Source: Sandaracinobacteroides sayramensis
GTDB lineage: Bacteria; Pseudomonadota; Alphaproteobacteria; Sphingomonadales; Sphingomonadaceae
Length of the DNA stretch: 64,000 bases
Reading direction: 5' to 3'
NCBI RefSeq assembly: GCF_022014495.1
Contig: NZ_JAKLSQ010000024.1
Coordinates: forward strand, 99,415 to 163,414
This document shows, one piece after another, positions 8,791 through 17,464 of this stretch. Numbering within the stretch: position 1 is the first letter of the stretch; every line of letters begins with the position of its first letter. Position numbers and translations under genes: made by a program. The notes under the pieces are model-generated. The model did no database searches. It saw nothing but the letters and a program-made list of their open reading frames with translations, and was not told where the DNA came from.

Positions 8791-9767
8791 TGACTGCATT
8801 CTCACGCGAAAGCATCGGCCTTCAGGGCTATGGCTGCATGGGCCTATCCAACAGCTATGGCCGGGCCGACGACGCCGCCTCCATCCGCACCATCCACCGC
8901 GCGCTGGAACTGGGCGTGACGTTGATCGACACCGCCAATGTCTATGGCGCTGGCCACAATGAGGAACTGGTCGGCAAGGCGCTGGCCGGCAAGCGCGACA
9001 AGGTGGTGCTCGCGACGAAATTCGGTCTGCGCCTGCCGAGCGACCCGGAAGAGCGGCGGGTGAACGGCTCGCCTGCCTATGCGCGCGCCCGGCTGGAGGA
9101 GAGCCTGCGCCGCCTGAATGTCGACTATATCGATCTCTATTATCTTCACCGGGTCGACCCGCTCGTCCCCATCGAGGACAGCGTAGGCGAGCTCGCGAAG
9201 CTGAAGCAGGAAGGCAAGATCGGCGCGATCGGACTGTCCGAAGCCAGCGCCGACACGCTGCGCCAGGCGCAGGGGGTGCATCCGATCGCGGCGCTGCAAA
9301 GCGAATTCTCGCTGTGGGAGCGCCATGTAGAGGCCGACATTCTGCCCACCGCCAACGAACTGGGCATTGTCTTCATCGCCTACAGCCCGCTCGGCCGGGG
9401 TTTCCTCGCCGGATCGCAGCCCACGGAAGCTGACGACCGGCGCCACCATCACCCTCGCTTCCAGCCCGGCGCCGTTGAAGCCAATGCCGCGCGTCGCGCC
9501 ACCATCGAAGCGGTGGCAGCACGCCACGGCGTCAGCATCGCGCAGGTCAGCCTCGCCTGGGTGATTGCGCGCGCCACCGTGCCGATCCCCGGCACCCGCC
9601 ACATCGCGCACCTCGAAACCAATCTTGCCGCCAATACGCTGGCGCTCAGCGCAGAAGATATCGCCGAGCTGGAAGCCGCCTTCCCAGTCGGCTCCACCGT
9701 CGGCGAACGTTATCCGGCAAGCGCGCTGGCGACGGTGCCGCGCGAACCCGTAGCGCAGGCCGGTTGA
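8790..9767 (+). CDS. Aldo/keto reductase
   Basis: A 325-residue NADPH-dependent aldo/keto reductase with a (beta/alpha)8 barrel, probably cytoplasmic. Recognisable motifs are GYGCMGLSNSYG at the N-terminus, the catalytic-site DTANVYGAGHNEELVGKAL (Asp, Tyr), the Lys in LATKFG and the His in YYLHRVDP. C-terminal cofactor-binding residues appear in VPIPGTRHIAHLETNLAA. It belongs to the YajO/IolS-like group, whose members reduce diverse aldehydes and ketones, so the physiological substrate cannot be named. It is translationally coupled to the upstream acetyltransferase (TAATG) and is the last gene of the exporter operon. Confidence 0.88.
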   Translation: MTAFSRESIGLQGYGCMGLSNSYGRADDAASIRTIHRALELGVTLIDTANVYGAGHNEELVGKALAGKRDKVVLATKFGLRLPSDPEERRVNGSPAYARARLEESLRRLNVDYIDLYYLHRVDPLVPIEDSVGELAKLKQEGKIGAIGLSEASADTLRQAQGVHPIAALQSEFSLWERHVEADILPTANELGIVFIAYSPLGRGFLAGSQPTEADDRRHHHPRFQPGAVEANAARRATIEAVAARHGVSIAQVSLAWVIARATVPIPGTRHIAHLETNLAANTLALSAEDIAELEAAFPVGSTVGERYPASALATVPREPVAQAG

Positions 9768-9858
9768 AAGAGAGTCTATCAGCCATAGTCAACCAGATTG
9801 ATTGACAAGAATCGGGACCGCACACAGCTTTGGTCCCAATCTCGAAGCAGGAACGGGC

Positions 9859-10497
9859 ATGGCGCGAAACCCAACAGGCGAAGGCGGAACTGGCGTGCTG
9901 AAGGCACGCAGCTCCTCCCCATCGGCTGCCGAAATCGCGCCGCTGGTCGCTCGCCGGTTTGAAGCGCTTGTTCAGCGTGAGCAGCTCGATCTGGACAGGC
10001 TGTCCCGTCTGTCTGGCATCCGGCAACCGTTGCTGGGGGCCATCGTCCGCGGGGAGGTTGAGCCTAGCGTTGACCTGCTGTGGAAGATCGCGAATGCGCT
10101 TGGGGTCCAGATCGGCGCCCTGCTCTCGCCCGGTCCTGCGCCCGATTTCGAACTCGTGCGCGCGGGCGAGTCCAGGCGCTTTTCCTCGCGCGACGGCAGC
10201 TTCATCTCCCGCCCGCTGTCGCCCTTCGCGGCCAGCTCTCCGGTCGAATTCTACGTCATCGCGCTGGAGGCGGGCGCGGAACAGCAGTTCCACGCCCACG
10301 CGCCGCGCACGACGGAGAATATCGTCGTCCATTCGGGCTCCGTCGAAATCCGCATCGGCCGGGAGCCGCCGCACCGGCTTGAGCCCGGCGACAGCATCTA
10401 TTTTCAGGCCGATGTGCCGCACAGTTACCGCAATGTCGGCACCGATGAGGCTCAGCTCTATCTTGTCATGATTTACCGGAGCCTCCCCGGCATCTGA
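9859..10497 (+). CDS. XRE-family transcriptional regulator with C-terminal cupin domain
   Basis: A 212-residue regulator from the ATG at 9859, chosen because CAGGA lies just upstream; a TTG at 9802 would extend it. The N-terminal helix-turn-helix is about residues 35-85 (LDRLSRLSGIRQPLLGAIVRGEVEPSVDLLWKIANALG in parts). The C-terminal cupin is about 130-205, with EQQFHAHAPRTTENIVV, EPGDSIYF and VPHSYRN carrying the usual cupin His and Glu positions. HTH-cupin proteins sense a small ligand, often a substrate of the neighbouring pathway. Its place between the exporter operon and the receptor/binding-protein operon makes it a candidate local regulator of sulfur-source use. Confidence 0.85.
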   Translation: MARNPTGEGGTGVLKARSSSPSAAEIAPLVARRFEALVQREQLDLDRLSRLSGIRQPLLGAIVRGEVEPSVDLLWKIANALGVQIGALLSPGPAPDFELVRAGESRRFSSRDGSFISRPLSPFAASSPVEFYVIALEAGAEQQFHAHAPRTTENIVVHSGSVEIRIGREPPHRLEPGDSIYFQADVPHSYRNVGTDEAQLYLVMIYRSLPGI

Positions 10498-10566
10498 GCT
10501 GTCAATTGCCAGCTTTCGCACGGACGGCTATGCCCTCGCCTCCAGCGAGGCGGCCGATCAGTCACG

Positions 10567-10995
10567 ATGTTATCGAACAAGTCGAAATATGGCCTGAAGG
10601 CCATGATGCATCTGGTGGGCGGCGAAGGGCCGATCCTGGCTGAAACCATCGCGCGTGAACGCAATATCCCGCGCAAATTCCTCGACCTGATCTTGCTGGA
10701 ACTCCGTCGTGCGGGGCTGATCAACGGCAAGAAGGGCAAGGGCGGCGGCTACAGCCTTGCGCGGCCGCCCGAGCACATCACCGTCGGCCAGGTGATCCGC
10801 ATCCTCGAAGGCTCGTTCGCCCCCATCGGCTGCACCAGCCGCACGGACTACAAGCCCTGCAAGGACTGCCCGGACGAGGCCGCCTGCCAGATTCGGGACC
10901 TGATGATGGATGTGCGCGACCAGATGTCCATGGTGCTCGACAACACCAGCATCATCGCTCTGGAGACGCGGCTGACGCGGGCGCAGCGACTTTAG
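10567..10995 (+). CDS. Rrf2-family transcriptional regulator with four clustered cysteines
   Basis: A 142-residue Rrf2-family protein with an N-terminal winged helix (MLSNKSKYGLKAMMHLV, recognition region NIPRKFLDLILLELRRAG, wing GKKGKGGGYSLARPPEHITVG). It also has a cysteine-rich insertion, C89, C98, C101 and C107. Family members with such cysteines (IscR, NsrR) bind Fe-S clusters; CymR of the same family controls cysteine metabolism. A sulfur- or redox-responsive repressor fits this locus, but the exact Cys spacing differs from IscR and cluster binding is inference. Its 3' end overlaps the convergent binding-protein gene by 44 bases. Confidence 0.88.
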   Translation: MLSNKSKYGLKAMMHLVGGEGPILAETIARERNIPRKFLDLILLELRRAGLINGKKGKGGGYSLARPPEHITVGQVIRILEGSFAPIGCTSRTDYKPCKDCPDEAACQIRDLMMDVRDQMSMVLDNTSIIALETRLTRAQRL

Positions 10996-12700
10996 CAGGG
11001 TCTTCGAGCCACACGCCCACGAACAAGGGCGTGTTGTGCGAGGTATCGAAGATCACGCCACGCACACGCTTGTTGTACGCGATCATATGGTGGCTCTCGG
11101 TCGAGGGCACTGCCGGCACCAGTTCCGTCAGCCGCCTCTGCGCCGCGCTGTAGAGCCGCTGCTGTTCGGCCTGATCCGTCGTCTGCCGCGCGGCATCCAG
11201 CAACCCGTCGAGTTGCCGGTCGCGCAGACGCGACCCGTTCTGGCCAATGACCGTGGCGCTGGGCACAGCGCTGCTGTGGTACATAATCGTCAGCCCGTCA
11301 GGGGTATTGGTGTGCCAGTAGCCGCCGCTTCCGGCATCGAAATCGCCCCGCCGCCGCCGCTCCATCGCGGTTGCGGCCGGCACGATCTCCAGCTTCAGGT
11401 CGAAGCCCACCTTCCGCGCATCGGACTGCACTGCCACCGGCAACTGGGGCGGGCCTCCTGCTTCCGCGATCATGAGCGTAGCCTCAAGCCGGCGGCCGTC
11501 CTTGACACGATAGCCCTCGGCGTCCCGCTGGGACCAGCCGGCTTCATCGAACAGCCGATTGGCCGCCTTCACGTCATAGGCCAGCGCCTCGGTGAAGGCA
11601 GGGTCGTAATGGCGGGTGTTGGCAGCCAGGAAATCGCTCTTCGGCACCTGCACCCCAAAGCCGAGGATGCGTGCCAGCCCGTCCCGGTCGATGGCCAGCG
11701 CCAGCGCCCTGCGGATACGCACATCGTCGAACGGCGGCCGCTCTACATTGAACGTGATGCTGCGGAACGGATTGCCCTTGCGCACGCGGGTTCGGAATAT
11801 GAGGTTTGGGTCCGCCCGGATCTGCCGCGCCACCGGCGCGGGCGCATCCAGCGTGAAATCATGCTCGTCGCGCCCCAGCGCCCAATAGCGAGACATCGCA
11901 TCGGGAATGATGTCCAGACGGATACCGTCCAGATAGGCCGGCCCCTTATGGCGGATGACCGTCGGCGACCAGTTGTAATCGGGTCTCCGGACAAAGGTCG
12001 CGCCCTTCTCCCGCTCATAGCGGGTCAGGATGAAAGGCCCTGAGCCTATGGGATGCTCGGCGATGGATTTCGGGTTTTCGCGAATCTGTTTCGGTGAAAT
12101 CATGCTCAGCCAGGATTGCGCCAGCACATCCAGGAAGGGCACGTAGGGCTCGCTCAGCGTCGCTTCGAACGTATATTCGTCCACCACCCGCCCGCTCTTG
12201 TAGGGGCGGATATAGAAGGCCGCGAGCGGCGACTTGGTGGCCGGATCACGCATATGCTCCAGGTTCAGCAGCACCGCTTCGGCATTGAACCTCGTGCCGT
12301 CGCTGAAAGTCACATCATCCCGCAGGTGGAAGGTGTAGGTTTTGCCGTCGGGCGAGATGCTCCAGGATTTCGCCAGCCAGGGAGAGATGTTGCCGGCCTC
12401 GTCCTGATAGACCAGCGCATCGTAGATCAGCCGTCCGAGCCATTGGGTGTTGCCGTGCGAGATGGCATGGACATCGAAGGTGTTGGTGTCCAGCTGCACG
12501 GAAGCGCGCAACGTCCCACCCGGCCGGCCTCCTTCCGTCTGGTGGAAGTCTGACGCGGGATAGACCAGCACGCCGTTCCGGACCTCGCCGCTGTCCTTCC
12601 AGTCGTTCGGATTCAGCTCTCCGCCGGGGCGGTCAACCCCGGCGGAACAGCCGGCCAGCAGCAAGGCCAGCACGACAGGCGCAAAACGGCGCAGAGTCAT
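10952..12700 (-). CDS. ABC transporter substrate-binding lipoprotein, family 5 (DppA/OppA-like)
   Basis: A 582-residue family 5 solute-binding protein. The signal peptide ends in a lipobox (LLLAGC, Cys18), so it should be membrane-anchored in the periplasm. Visible family segments are GRLIYDALVYQD, SWSISPDGKTYTFHLRDDVTFSDGTRFNAEAV and YEREKGATFVRRPDYNW. The start sits in a TGATG junction with the receptor stop, so receptor and binding protein are translationally coupled. That pairing suggests one path from outer membrane through periplasm to the Dpp-type permeases at 1-4 kb. The ligand is unknown; organosulfur is inferred from neighbours. The gene ends 44 bases inside the convergent Rrf2 gene. 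Confidence 0.88.
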   Translation of the reverse strand: MTLRRFAPVVLALLLAGCSAGVDRPGGELNPNDWKDSGEVRNGVLVYPASDFHQTEGGRPGGTLRASVQLDTNTFDVHAISHGNTQWLGRLIYDALVYQDEAGNISPWLAKSWSISPDGKTYTFHLRDDVTFSDGTRFNAEAVLLNLEHMRDPATKSPLAAFYIRPYKSGRVVDEYTFEATLSEPYVPFLDVLAQSWLSMISPKQIRENPKSIAEHPIGSGPFILTRYEREKGATFVRRPDYNWSPTVIRHKGPAYLDGIRLDIIPDAMSRYWALGRDEHDFTLDAPAPVARQIRADPNLIFRTRVRKGNPFRSITFNVERPPFDDVRIRRALALAIDRDGLARILGFGVQVPKSDFLAANTRHYDPAFTEALAYDVKAANRLFDEAGWSQRDAEGYRVKDGRRLEATLMIAEAGGPPQLPVAVQSDARKVGFDLKLEIVPAATAMERRRRGDFDAGSGGYWHTNTPDGLTIMYHSSAVPSATVIGQNGSRLRDRQLDGLLDAARQTTDQAEQQRLYSAAQRRLTELVPAVPSTESHHMIAYNKRVRGVIFDTSHNTPLFVGVWLEDPAKVAAPASAASPER

Positions 12701-14907
12701 CAGAAGTTGACTGTCGCACCGGCGAAGATGCCGCGCCCCTCGCCTGGGTAGAAGACATTGCTGTCGACACCGTTCAGCTTATATTGTGGTGAGATCGCAG
12801 ACACATAGGCCTTGTTGCCGATATTGCGCAGGTCCACATAGAATTTGAACCTGTCCTTCGGATCTTCATAACCGGCCCGCCCCCCGAAAATCGCATAGGA
12901 GGGGGCGCTCAGCGAGTTCTGATAATCCACATAATAGCTGGAGGCCGCACGGATGTTGCCGCCGATGTAGAAGCCCTTCGCGTGATCGAATTGCAGCTCG
13001 GCCTGATAGACCCGGCGCGGAAGCCCGGGCAGTTCGTTGTTTCCGAACTCGGCATCGTCCCGATAGCGGAAATCGTTTAGCGTGAAAGCCTGCCGCAGGC
13101 TGAGGTTGCTGCCGTCCCTGCCGCGCCACAGCTTCGCGGTGAGCGCTGCTTCGATACCTTGGTGCAATGTATTGTCGGCATTGGCTTTCACGATCACGGC
13201 GTCGGTGACCTGCGTGGCCTGTGCCAGCACGATTGTCAGCAGTTCATCGGTGATATTGGCGCGATAGACGGTCAGGCTGCCATTGAAGATATCATTGGCC
13301 AGCCGGATCCCGGTTTCGAAGGTTGTCGCCTTCTGCGGCCTAAGATCCCGAACATAGGCCGTGGAAGACCCCCCAAGGCCCCAGGTCGACGAAGGATCGA
13401 TGGAGCGGCTGATGTTGCCTACCAGCTGCAGATCCCGCGACAGCTGATACCGCAGACCCACCCGGGGTGCGAGCAGTGTGTCTGTCCGGTCCACTGCGCG
13501 CCCGAACGGCGTCCTGTTGGGGTTTTCGGGTGCGGAATAGATGACCCGGACATTCCGGCGTGCCTGTACCACCGCCAGCCCGGTGGAGAGCCAGAGGTCA
13601 TTGGGACCCTTTACCAGTTCCAGGTCGTTGCTGGCGCTCCACACCCGATCGAACGAATGATTGTAGGCCACATGGTTGAACAGATAATCCGTCCCTCGAT
13701 TGTAGGTCCGCGCTTCCCCGCTGGTGTTGGTGGTGTTGCTGAAGCTGAAGGCCGTGTTGCTCTCGAGCCCGAACCATGTGTCGGATCGGTTGTAGCGCAA
13801 CGACAGCGTGAGGTCCTTCCACGTCCAATAGGCCGGACGGGCCGAATATCGCCAAGCATTGATGTGCGGGAAGTAGCTGAAACCGAACCCGATTTCGAGG
13901 CGGGAATCGTCTTCGAAATTGAAGCCGTTGGTCAGCCCAATCAGGAAGGACCCCTTCTTCTTGCGCGCGGAGATCACCGTCAGCTGCCGCGGATCGGCTT
14001 CCAGTTGCGCCAGCGTCAACGTCGTGCCGTTGACATATTGCTCGTTGCGATAGCGGAAGTTGAGGCGGACATCATAAACCGGGCTGAAGCGATAACCGAC
14101 ATTGGCGATGATATTGTTGCCCCGTCCCCAGTTGGTGATCGGTTCTCCGCCGTAGGTGCCTTCACGATAGCCGTCGCGGCGCTCATGCTTCACGGCCAGA
14201 AAATAGTCGCCATTCTCGGTGGTCAGCCCGACGCTCGCCTGCGCCTGCACATTGCCGAAGCTGCCGCCTGACACGCTGACCCGGAAGCCCGGCGCGGTCG
14301 CACCGGTGTGGGTGGAGTAGTTGATGGCCCCACCCAGCGTCGCCGCCGAGTAGCGGAAGGCGTTCGCGCCATAAAGCACTTCGGTGTAGTTCACCGCCGC
14401 GCCGTCCAGCATTTCATCAGGCGTCCCCCCGGGGCCGGTCAGCGGCAGGCCATCGTAGAGGAACTTGATCCCTTCGCGGAAATAGCCCGGCGACGTCTGG
14501 ATGCCGGAGCCTCGAATTGAGATTTTGACTGCGCCGGTGCCGTCGGCCGCCTGCGCGAAGACGCCGGGCTGGAAGGCGAGAAGGTCTTCCAGATTGCCGG
14601 AGCGGCCCTTCTCCACCTCGGAACTGTCGATGATCGAAACAGCCCCGGCGGTATCTCGGGCGGCCTTTTTCGCTTCCGCCAGCCGCTCGCGGTCGCCAAT
14701 CACCAGAATGTCCTGATCGGAGGAAGCAGCATTGTCAGCCGCTTCGAGCGCACCGGCCGCATCGCCGCCGTCCGTATCGGGCGCCGCATCTCCACGCGCC
14801 AGCACAGGGCCGGCCCAGGCAAGAGAAAGTGCGGTGGTCACCAGCATCGGCGATAGGGATGTGGAAAAGCGGCTGCGGGCGGTCGGGTGGCGTCGAATGC
14901 TGGACAT
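12700..14907 (-). CDS. TonB-dependent receptor
   Basis: A 735-residue outer-membrane receptor from the ATG at 14907, which follows an AGGGGGA-type ribosome site and gives a clean signal peptide ending near GPVLA. A longer start at 15009 is possible. A TonB-box-like DILVIGD precedes the plug domain (TAGAVSIIDSSEVEKG, NLEDLLAFQPGVFAQ, IRGSGIQ, LYDGLPLTGPGG). A 22-strand barrel follows, ending GEGRGIFAGATVNF with the terminal Phe. It imports an unknown ligand using the proton motive force. It is the first gene of an operon with the family 5 binding protein, and its promoter region carries a 9-bp inverted repeat, a likely operator. Confidence 0.92.
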   Translation of the reverse strand: MSSIRRHPTARSRFSTSLSPMLVTTALSLAWAGPVLARGDAAPDTDGGDAAGALEAADNAASSDQDILVIGDRERLAEAKKAARDTAGAVSIIDSSEVEKGRSGNLEDLLAFQPGVFAQAADGTGAVKISIRGSGIQTSPGYFREGIKFLYDGLPLTGPGGTPDEMLDGAAVNYTEVLYGANAFRYSAATLGGAINYSTHTGATAPGFRVSVSGGSFGNVQAQASVGLTTENGDYFLAVKHERRDGYREGTYGGEPITNWGRGNNIIANVGYRFSPVYDVRLNFRYRNEQYVNGTTLTLAQLEADPRQLTVISARKKKGSFLIGLTNGFNFEDDSRLEIGFGFSYFPHINAWRYSARPAYWTWKDLTLSLRYNRSDTWFGLESNTAFSFSNTTNTSGEARTYNRGTDYLFNHVAYNHSFDRVWSASNDLELVKGPNDLWLSTGLAVVQARRNVRVIYSAPENPNRTPFGRAVDRTDTLLAPRVGLRYQLSRDLQLVGNISRSIDPSSTWGLGGSSTAYVRDLRPQKATTFETGIRLANDIFNGSLTVYRANITDELLTIVLAQATQVTDAVIVKANADNTLHQGIEAALTAKLWRGRDGSNLSLRQAFTLNDFRYRDDAEFGNNELPGLPRRVYQAELQFDHAKGFYIGGNIRAASSYYVDYQNSLSAPSYAIFGGRAGYEDPKDRFKFYVDLRNIGNKAYVSAISPQYKLNGVDSNVFYPGEGRGIFAGATVNF

Positions 14908-15235
14908 TTTGGCAATATTCCCCCTGAGGACGCGCACGCCCCCCATGGTTGGACCCAATGGTTGAACTGGTCGTTTTGAACGCAGCGCGGCCGTTGTCGG
15001 GATACGCATGGGGCGGCGGCTCGCCGCGCCGCAGAGAGGTCTTATAATCTATCAAAACAGTCGATAATAAATTCCTATTATGCGCTGATAGATTTTGTTT
15101 TCTGTCGCTTATGTTTTAAAATTATGATGTATATCAATATATTGAATAATATTTTCCGCAATTCGAACCTGCGCGTCCGGCTGAACAGTATCTCGGAATA
15201 ATATATTAATTCGAAAACCTGGCATGATGCGACAT
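14908..15235 (-). promoter_or_regulatory. Promoter region of the receptor operon with inverted repeat
   Basis: A spacer upstream of the TonB receptor; 15040-15210 is strikingly AT-rich against its surroundings. It carries AATCTATCA at 15046-15054 and the exact reverse complement TGATAGATT at 15086-15094, within the longer TGATAGATTTT that also occurs at 4330-4340. Such a spaced 9-bp inverted repeat is a good operator candidate. No gene was recognised here. Confidence 0.55.
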
Positions 15236-15676
15236 CGTTTGTGCGTCTATCTGAGAAGGCTTCAGTCCCTGGATTTTGGCAAGCGCGGTACTGGCCGCCG
15301 CGGTCAAGCGGCCTGGGTGATCGGTCGATCCGATGGTTCCCGGTTCCGCGCCATAAGTTCACCCAATCGGGATGCGCGACACGCTCAGCACGGCCCGCCG
15401 GATCTGCGTCAGGTCCATGTCCGGCTTAAGCTCAATGACGTCCGCGTCGATAACCGGGAAATCCGCATCAGCGGCTCCCAAGCGGCGCTGGCCAGAAGTG
15501 CCGCAGGAAGAGTAGCCAAAACCACGCCTGCGGCTCTCTTCATTTCTTCGGGAATGGCCGCCTCGTCCAATGCATTGTCCGAAACTTGCCATTGGTTCAG
15601 GCGCCAAACCAATTGAAGATGACAGGAACAGATTAGTGGACTCGCCTGAGCCCGATGGCACTGCCGCGCCCGATCG
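15236..15676. other. Degenerate intergenic sequence, no intact gene recognised
   Basis: About 440 bases between the receptor promoter and the acetyltransferase fragment. Short open stretches exist on the minus strand, for example one reading DADFPVIDADVIELKPDMDL before a stop near 15359, but none has a convincing start or a family I recognise. The reading frame changes several times with protein-like composition. This fits the debris of one or more lost genes, although no parent family can be named. Confidence 0.4.
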
Positions 15677-15829
15677 TCAGCCGGCCAGGATGGTGGCGCC
15701 GGTATGGATTACCACGTCGTCCTCGATGATCGGATGCCAGGCCAGCCGCGAGCCGGGATGGGTACTGCGCCAGCGCTCACGCGCTTCGCCGAGATCCGCG
15801 ACGGCGAGATCGATTGTGGACGCGGGCAT
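15677..15829 (-). pseudogene. Serine acetyltransferase fragment (truncated hexapeptide-repeat end, frameshifted)
   Basis: A 50-codon open frame starting in a TGATG junction with the flavin monooxygenase stop. Its second half, WHPIIEDDVVIHTGATILAG, matches the left-handed beta-helix segment of serine O-acetyltransferases (compare HPIVEDNVIIYAGATVLG in the intact gene at 17.5-18.4 kb). The frame then stops. Reading on in another frame gives TIGRGSAIG, the expected next hexapeptides, so a frameshift ended the original gene. The first 30 residues do not align obviously with the family. It lacks the catalytic N-terminal part and cannot be an active enzyme on its own. Confidence 0.7.
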
Positions 15830-17187
15830 CAGACAGCTTCCGACCTGCGCTGCCGAGTTGGCGCGCGCGTGACGGCGGGCCGGGCGAGCCCCAGATGATC
15901 ACGCAGCGTCCGCCCTTCATAGTCGGTGCGAAACAGCCCTCGCCGCTGCAGCTCGGGGGTAACAAGATCGGCAAAATCCTCGAGCCCGCCCGGCAGCGTC
16001 GGCGGCAGCACGTTGAAGCCGTCTGCTGCACCGGCCCGGAACCAGTCCTCGATCTGGTCCGCCACTTGCGTCGCATTGCCGACAACCACCCAATGCCCGC
16101 GCGCCGCCGTGATCCGGCCGACCAGCTGGCGGACCGTCAGATTGTCGGCCCGGGCGATGTCGGCGAACAATTGCTGGCGGCTTTGCCACCCTTGTGTCTT
16201 TGGCGCTTCGGGCAAGGGCCCGTCGAGGTCCGCGCCCGACAGATCCCAGCCGATCATCGCCGAAAGCAGGCCGACGCCGACTCGTGGGTCGACCAGCGCC
16301 TGCAGTTCCTCATAGCGCTCACGCGCCTCTGCCTCGGTCGGCGCGACATAGGCGGTGATGCCGGGCATCACCAGCACATCGTCGCGCCGGCGCCCCAGGG
16401 CCTCGGCCTGGTCCTTCAGCCCTTGCGCGAAGGCGATCGCATCCGGCTTCAGCTGCTGCGCGGTGAACACCACATCGGCCGTTTCGGCTGCCAGCGCCTG
16501 CCCGTCCGCCGAGGAGCCCGCCTGCACCAGCACCGGGTGCCCCTGCACCGAACGCGCCCACTGCGCCGGGCCGGCAACGTCGAAATACGTGCCATGGTGG
16601 GCGACGGGCTGCACCTTGCGCGTGTCGAAGAAGCGCTGGTTCTGCTGGTCGAGCAGTATGGCGTCGTCGTCGAAACTGTCCCACAGCTTGCGCACCACTT
16701 CCACATACTCCGCCGCCCGTTCGTAGCGGTGGGCATGCCCCAGCTGTTCTTTCAGGCCGAAATTGCGCGCCTCCACGTCGGTGCCGGAGGTGACGAGGTT
16801 CCACCCGGCCCTTCCGCCGCTCAGATTGTCGAGCGAGGCAAATTTTCGCGCGGCGTGATAGGGGGCGAGGTAGGTCGCGGACACCGTCGCCACCAGCCCG
16901 ATGTGCCGGGTGACGGGGATCAGCGCCCCCAGCAGCGTCAGCGGCTCGAAATGATAGACAAGGGCTGACTTCTCCGCGAGCGGGTGCAGGCCGGCCAGCA
17001 GCCCCACGTTGTCGGCGAAGAAAAGCGCGTCGAACTTCGCGCGCTCCGCCGTGCAGGCGACCTGCTGGTAATGCTCCAGCCGGAACAGTTGCGCCGGATC
17101 GACCGAAGGGTGCGCCCAGGAGGCGAGGTGGTGCCCCACCCCCTGGATGAACGCGCCGAGGCGGAGCTTGCCGTCTGCTGCGGGCAT
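15829..17187 (-). CDS. FMN-dependent monooxygenase, NtaA/SnaA/DszA family (second copy)
   Basis: A 452-residue LLM-class flavin monooxygenase, a paralogue of the one at 478-1833. Typical segments are GAFIQGVGHHLASWAHP, FDALFFADNV, LSGGRAGWNLVTS and RNFGLKEQLGHAHRYERAAEYVEVV. The C-terminal DWFRAGAADGFNVLPPTLPGG is shared almost word for word with the first copy (QWFRAGAADGFNLMPDMFPSG). It needs FMNH2 from a reductase not seen in the window. It starts in a TGATG junction with a TonB-receptor remnant and ends in another with the acetyltransferase fragment. It therefore sits between two broken genes in the ssu-type operon. The substrate is probably an alkanesulfonate or sulfone. Confidence 0.88.
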   Translation of the reverse strand: MPAADGKLRLGAFIQGVGHHLASWAHPSVDPAQLFRLEHYQQVACTAERAKFDALFFADNVGLLAGLHPLAEKSALVYHFEPLTLLGALIPVTRHIGLVATVSATYLAPYHAARKFASLDNLSGGRAGWNLVTSGTDVEARNFGLKEQLGHAHRYERAAEYVEVVRKLWDSFDDDAILLDQQNQRFFDTRKVQPVAHHGTYFDVAGPAQWARSVQGHPVLVQAGSSADGQALAAETADVVFTAQQLKPDAIAFAQGLKDQAEALGRRRDDVLVMPGITAYVAPTEAEARERYEELQALVDPRVGVGLLSAMIGWDLSGADLDGPLPEAPKTQGWQSRQQLFADIARADNLTVRQLVGRITAARGHWVVVGNATQVADQIEDWFRAGAADGFNVLPPTLPGGLEDFADLVTPELQRRGLFRTDYEGRTLRDHLGLARPAVTRAPTRQRRSEAV

Positions 17188-17375
17188 CAGAAGCTGACCT
17201 TTGCGGCGACGCGATTGCTGCGCGGATCGCCCGGCAAGTCGATAGAAGGGGAAACCGCGTTCACGGTGCCGACGCCCACGAAATAGCTCTTGTCGAACAG
17301 GTTCCGCCCCCAGAAGCTGGGGGGCCAGCAGCCATCTGCCGCGCGCACGCCTTTTTCCGACACCTTGAACTGCAT
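17187..17375 (-). pseudogene. TonB-dependent receptor C-terminal remnant
   Basis: A 62-codon open frame whose second half, GRNLFDKSYFVGVGTVNAV and PRSNRVAAKVSF, is the usual last two beta-strands of a TonB-dependent receptor, with the terminal Phe. The plug and nearly the whole barrel are missing, so this is the 3' end of a deleted receptor gene. It still overlaps the start of the flavin monooxygenase by one base (TGATG) and may only persist because it provides translational coupling. The sequence just upstream, between it and the acetyltransferase gene, has no further receptor homology that I can recognise. Confidence 0.75.
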
Positions 17376-17464
17376 TCCCTGGCCCTTTGTTTTTGACGGC
17401 TATCGCTATTTGTTCGGGTGAATTATCGGCCGCGCCTGCCCCGGCCGAGCGGGCTGTTTCAGCA

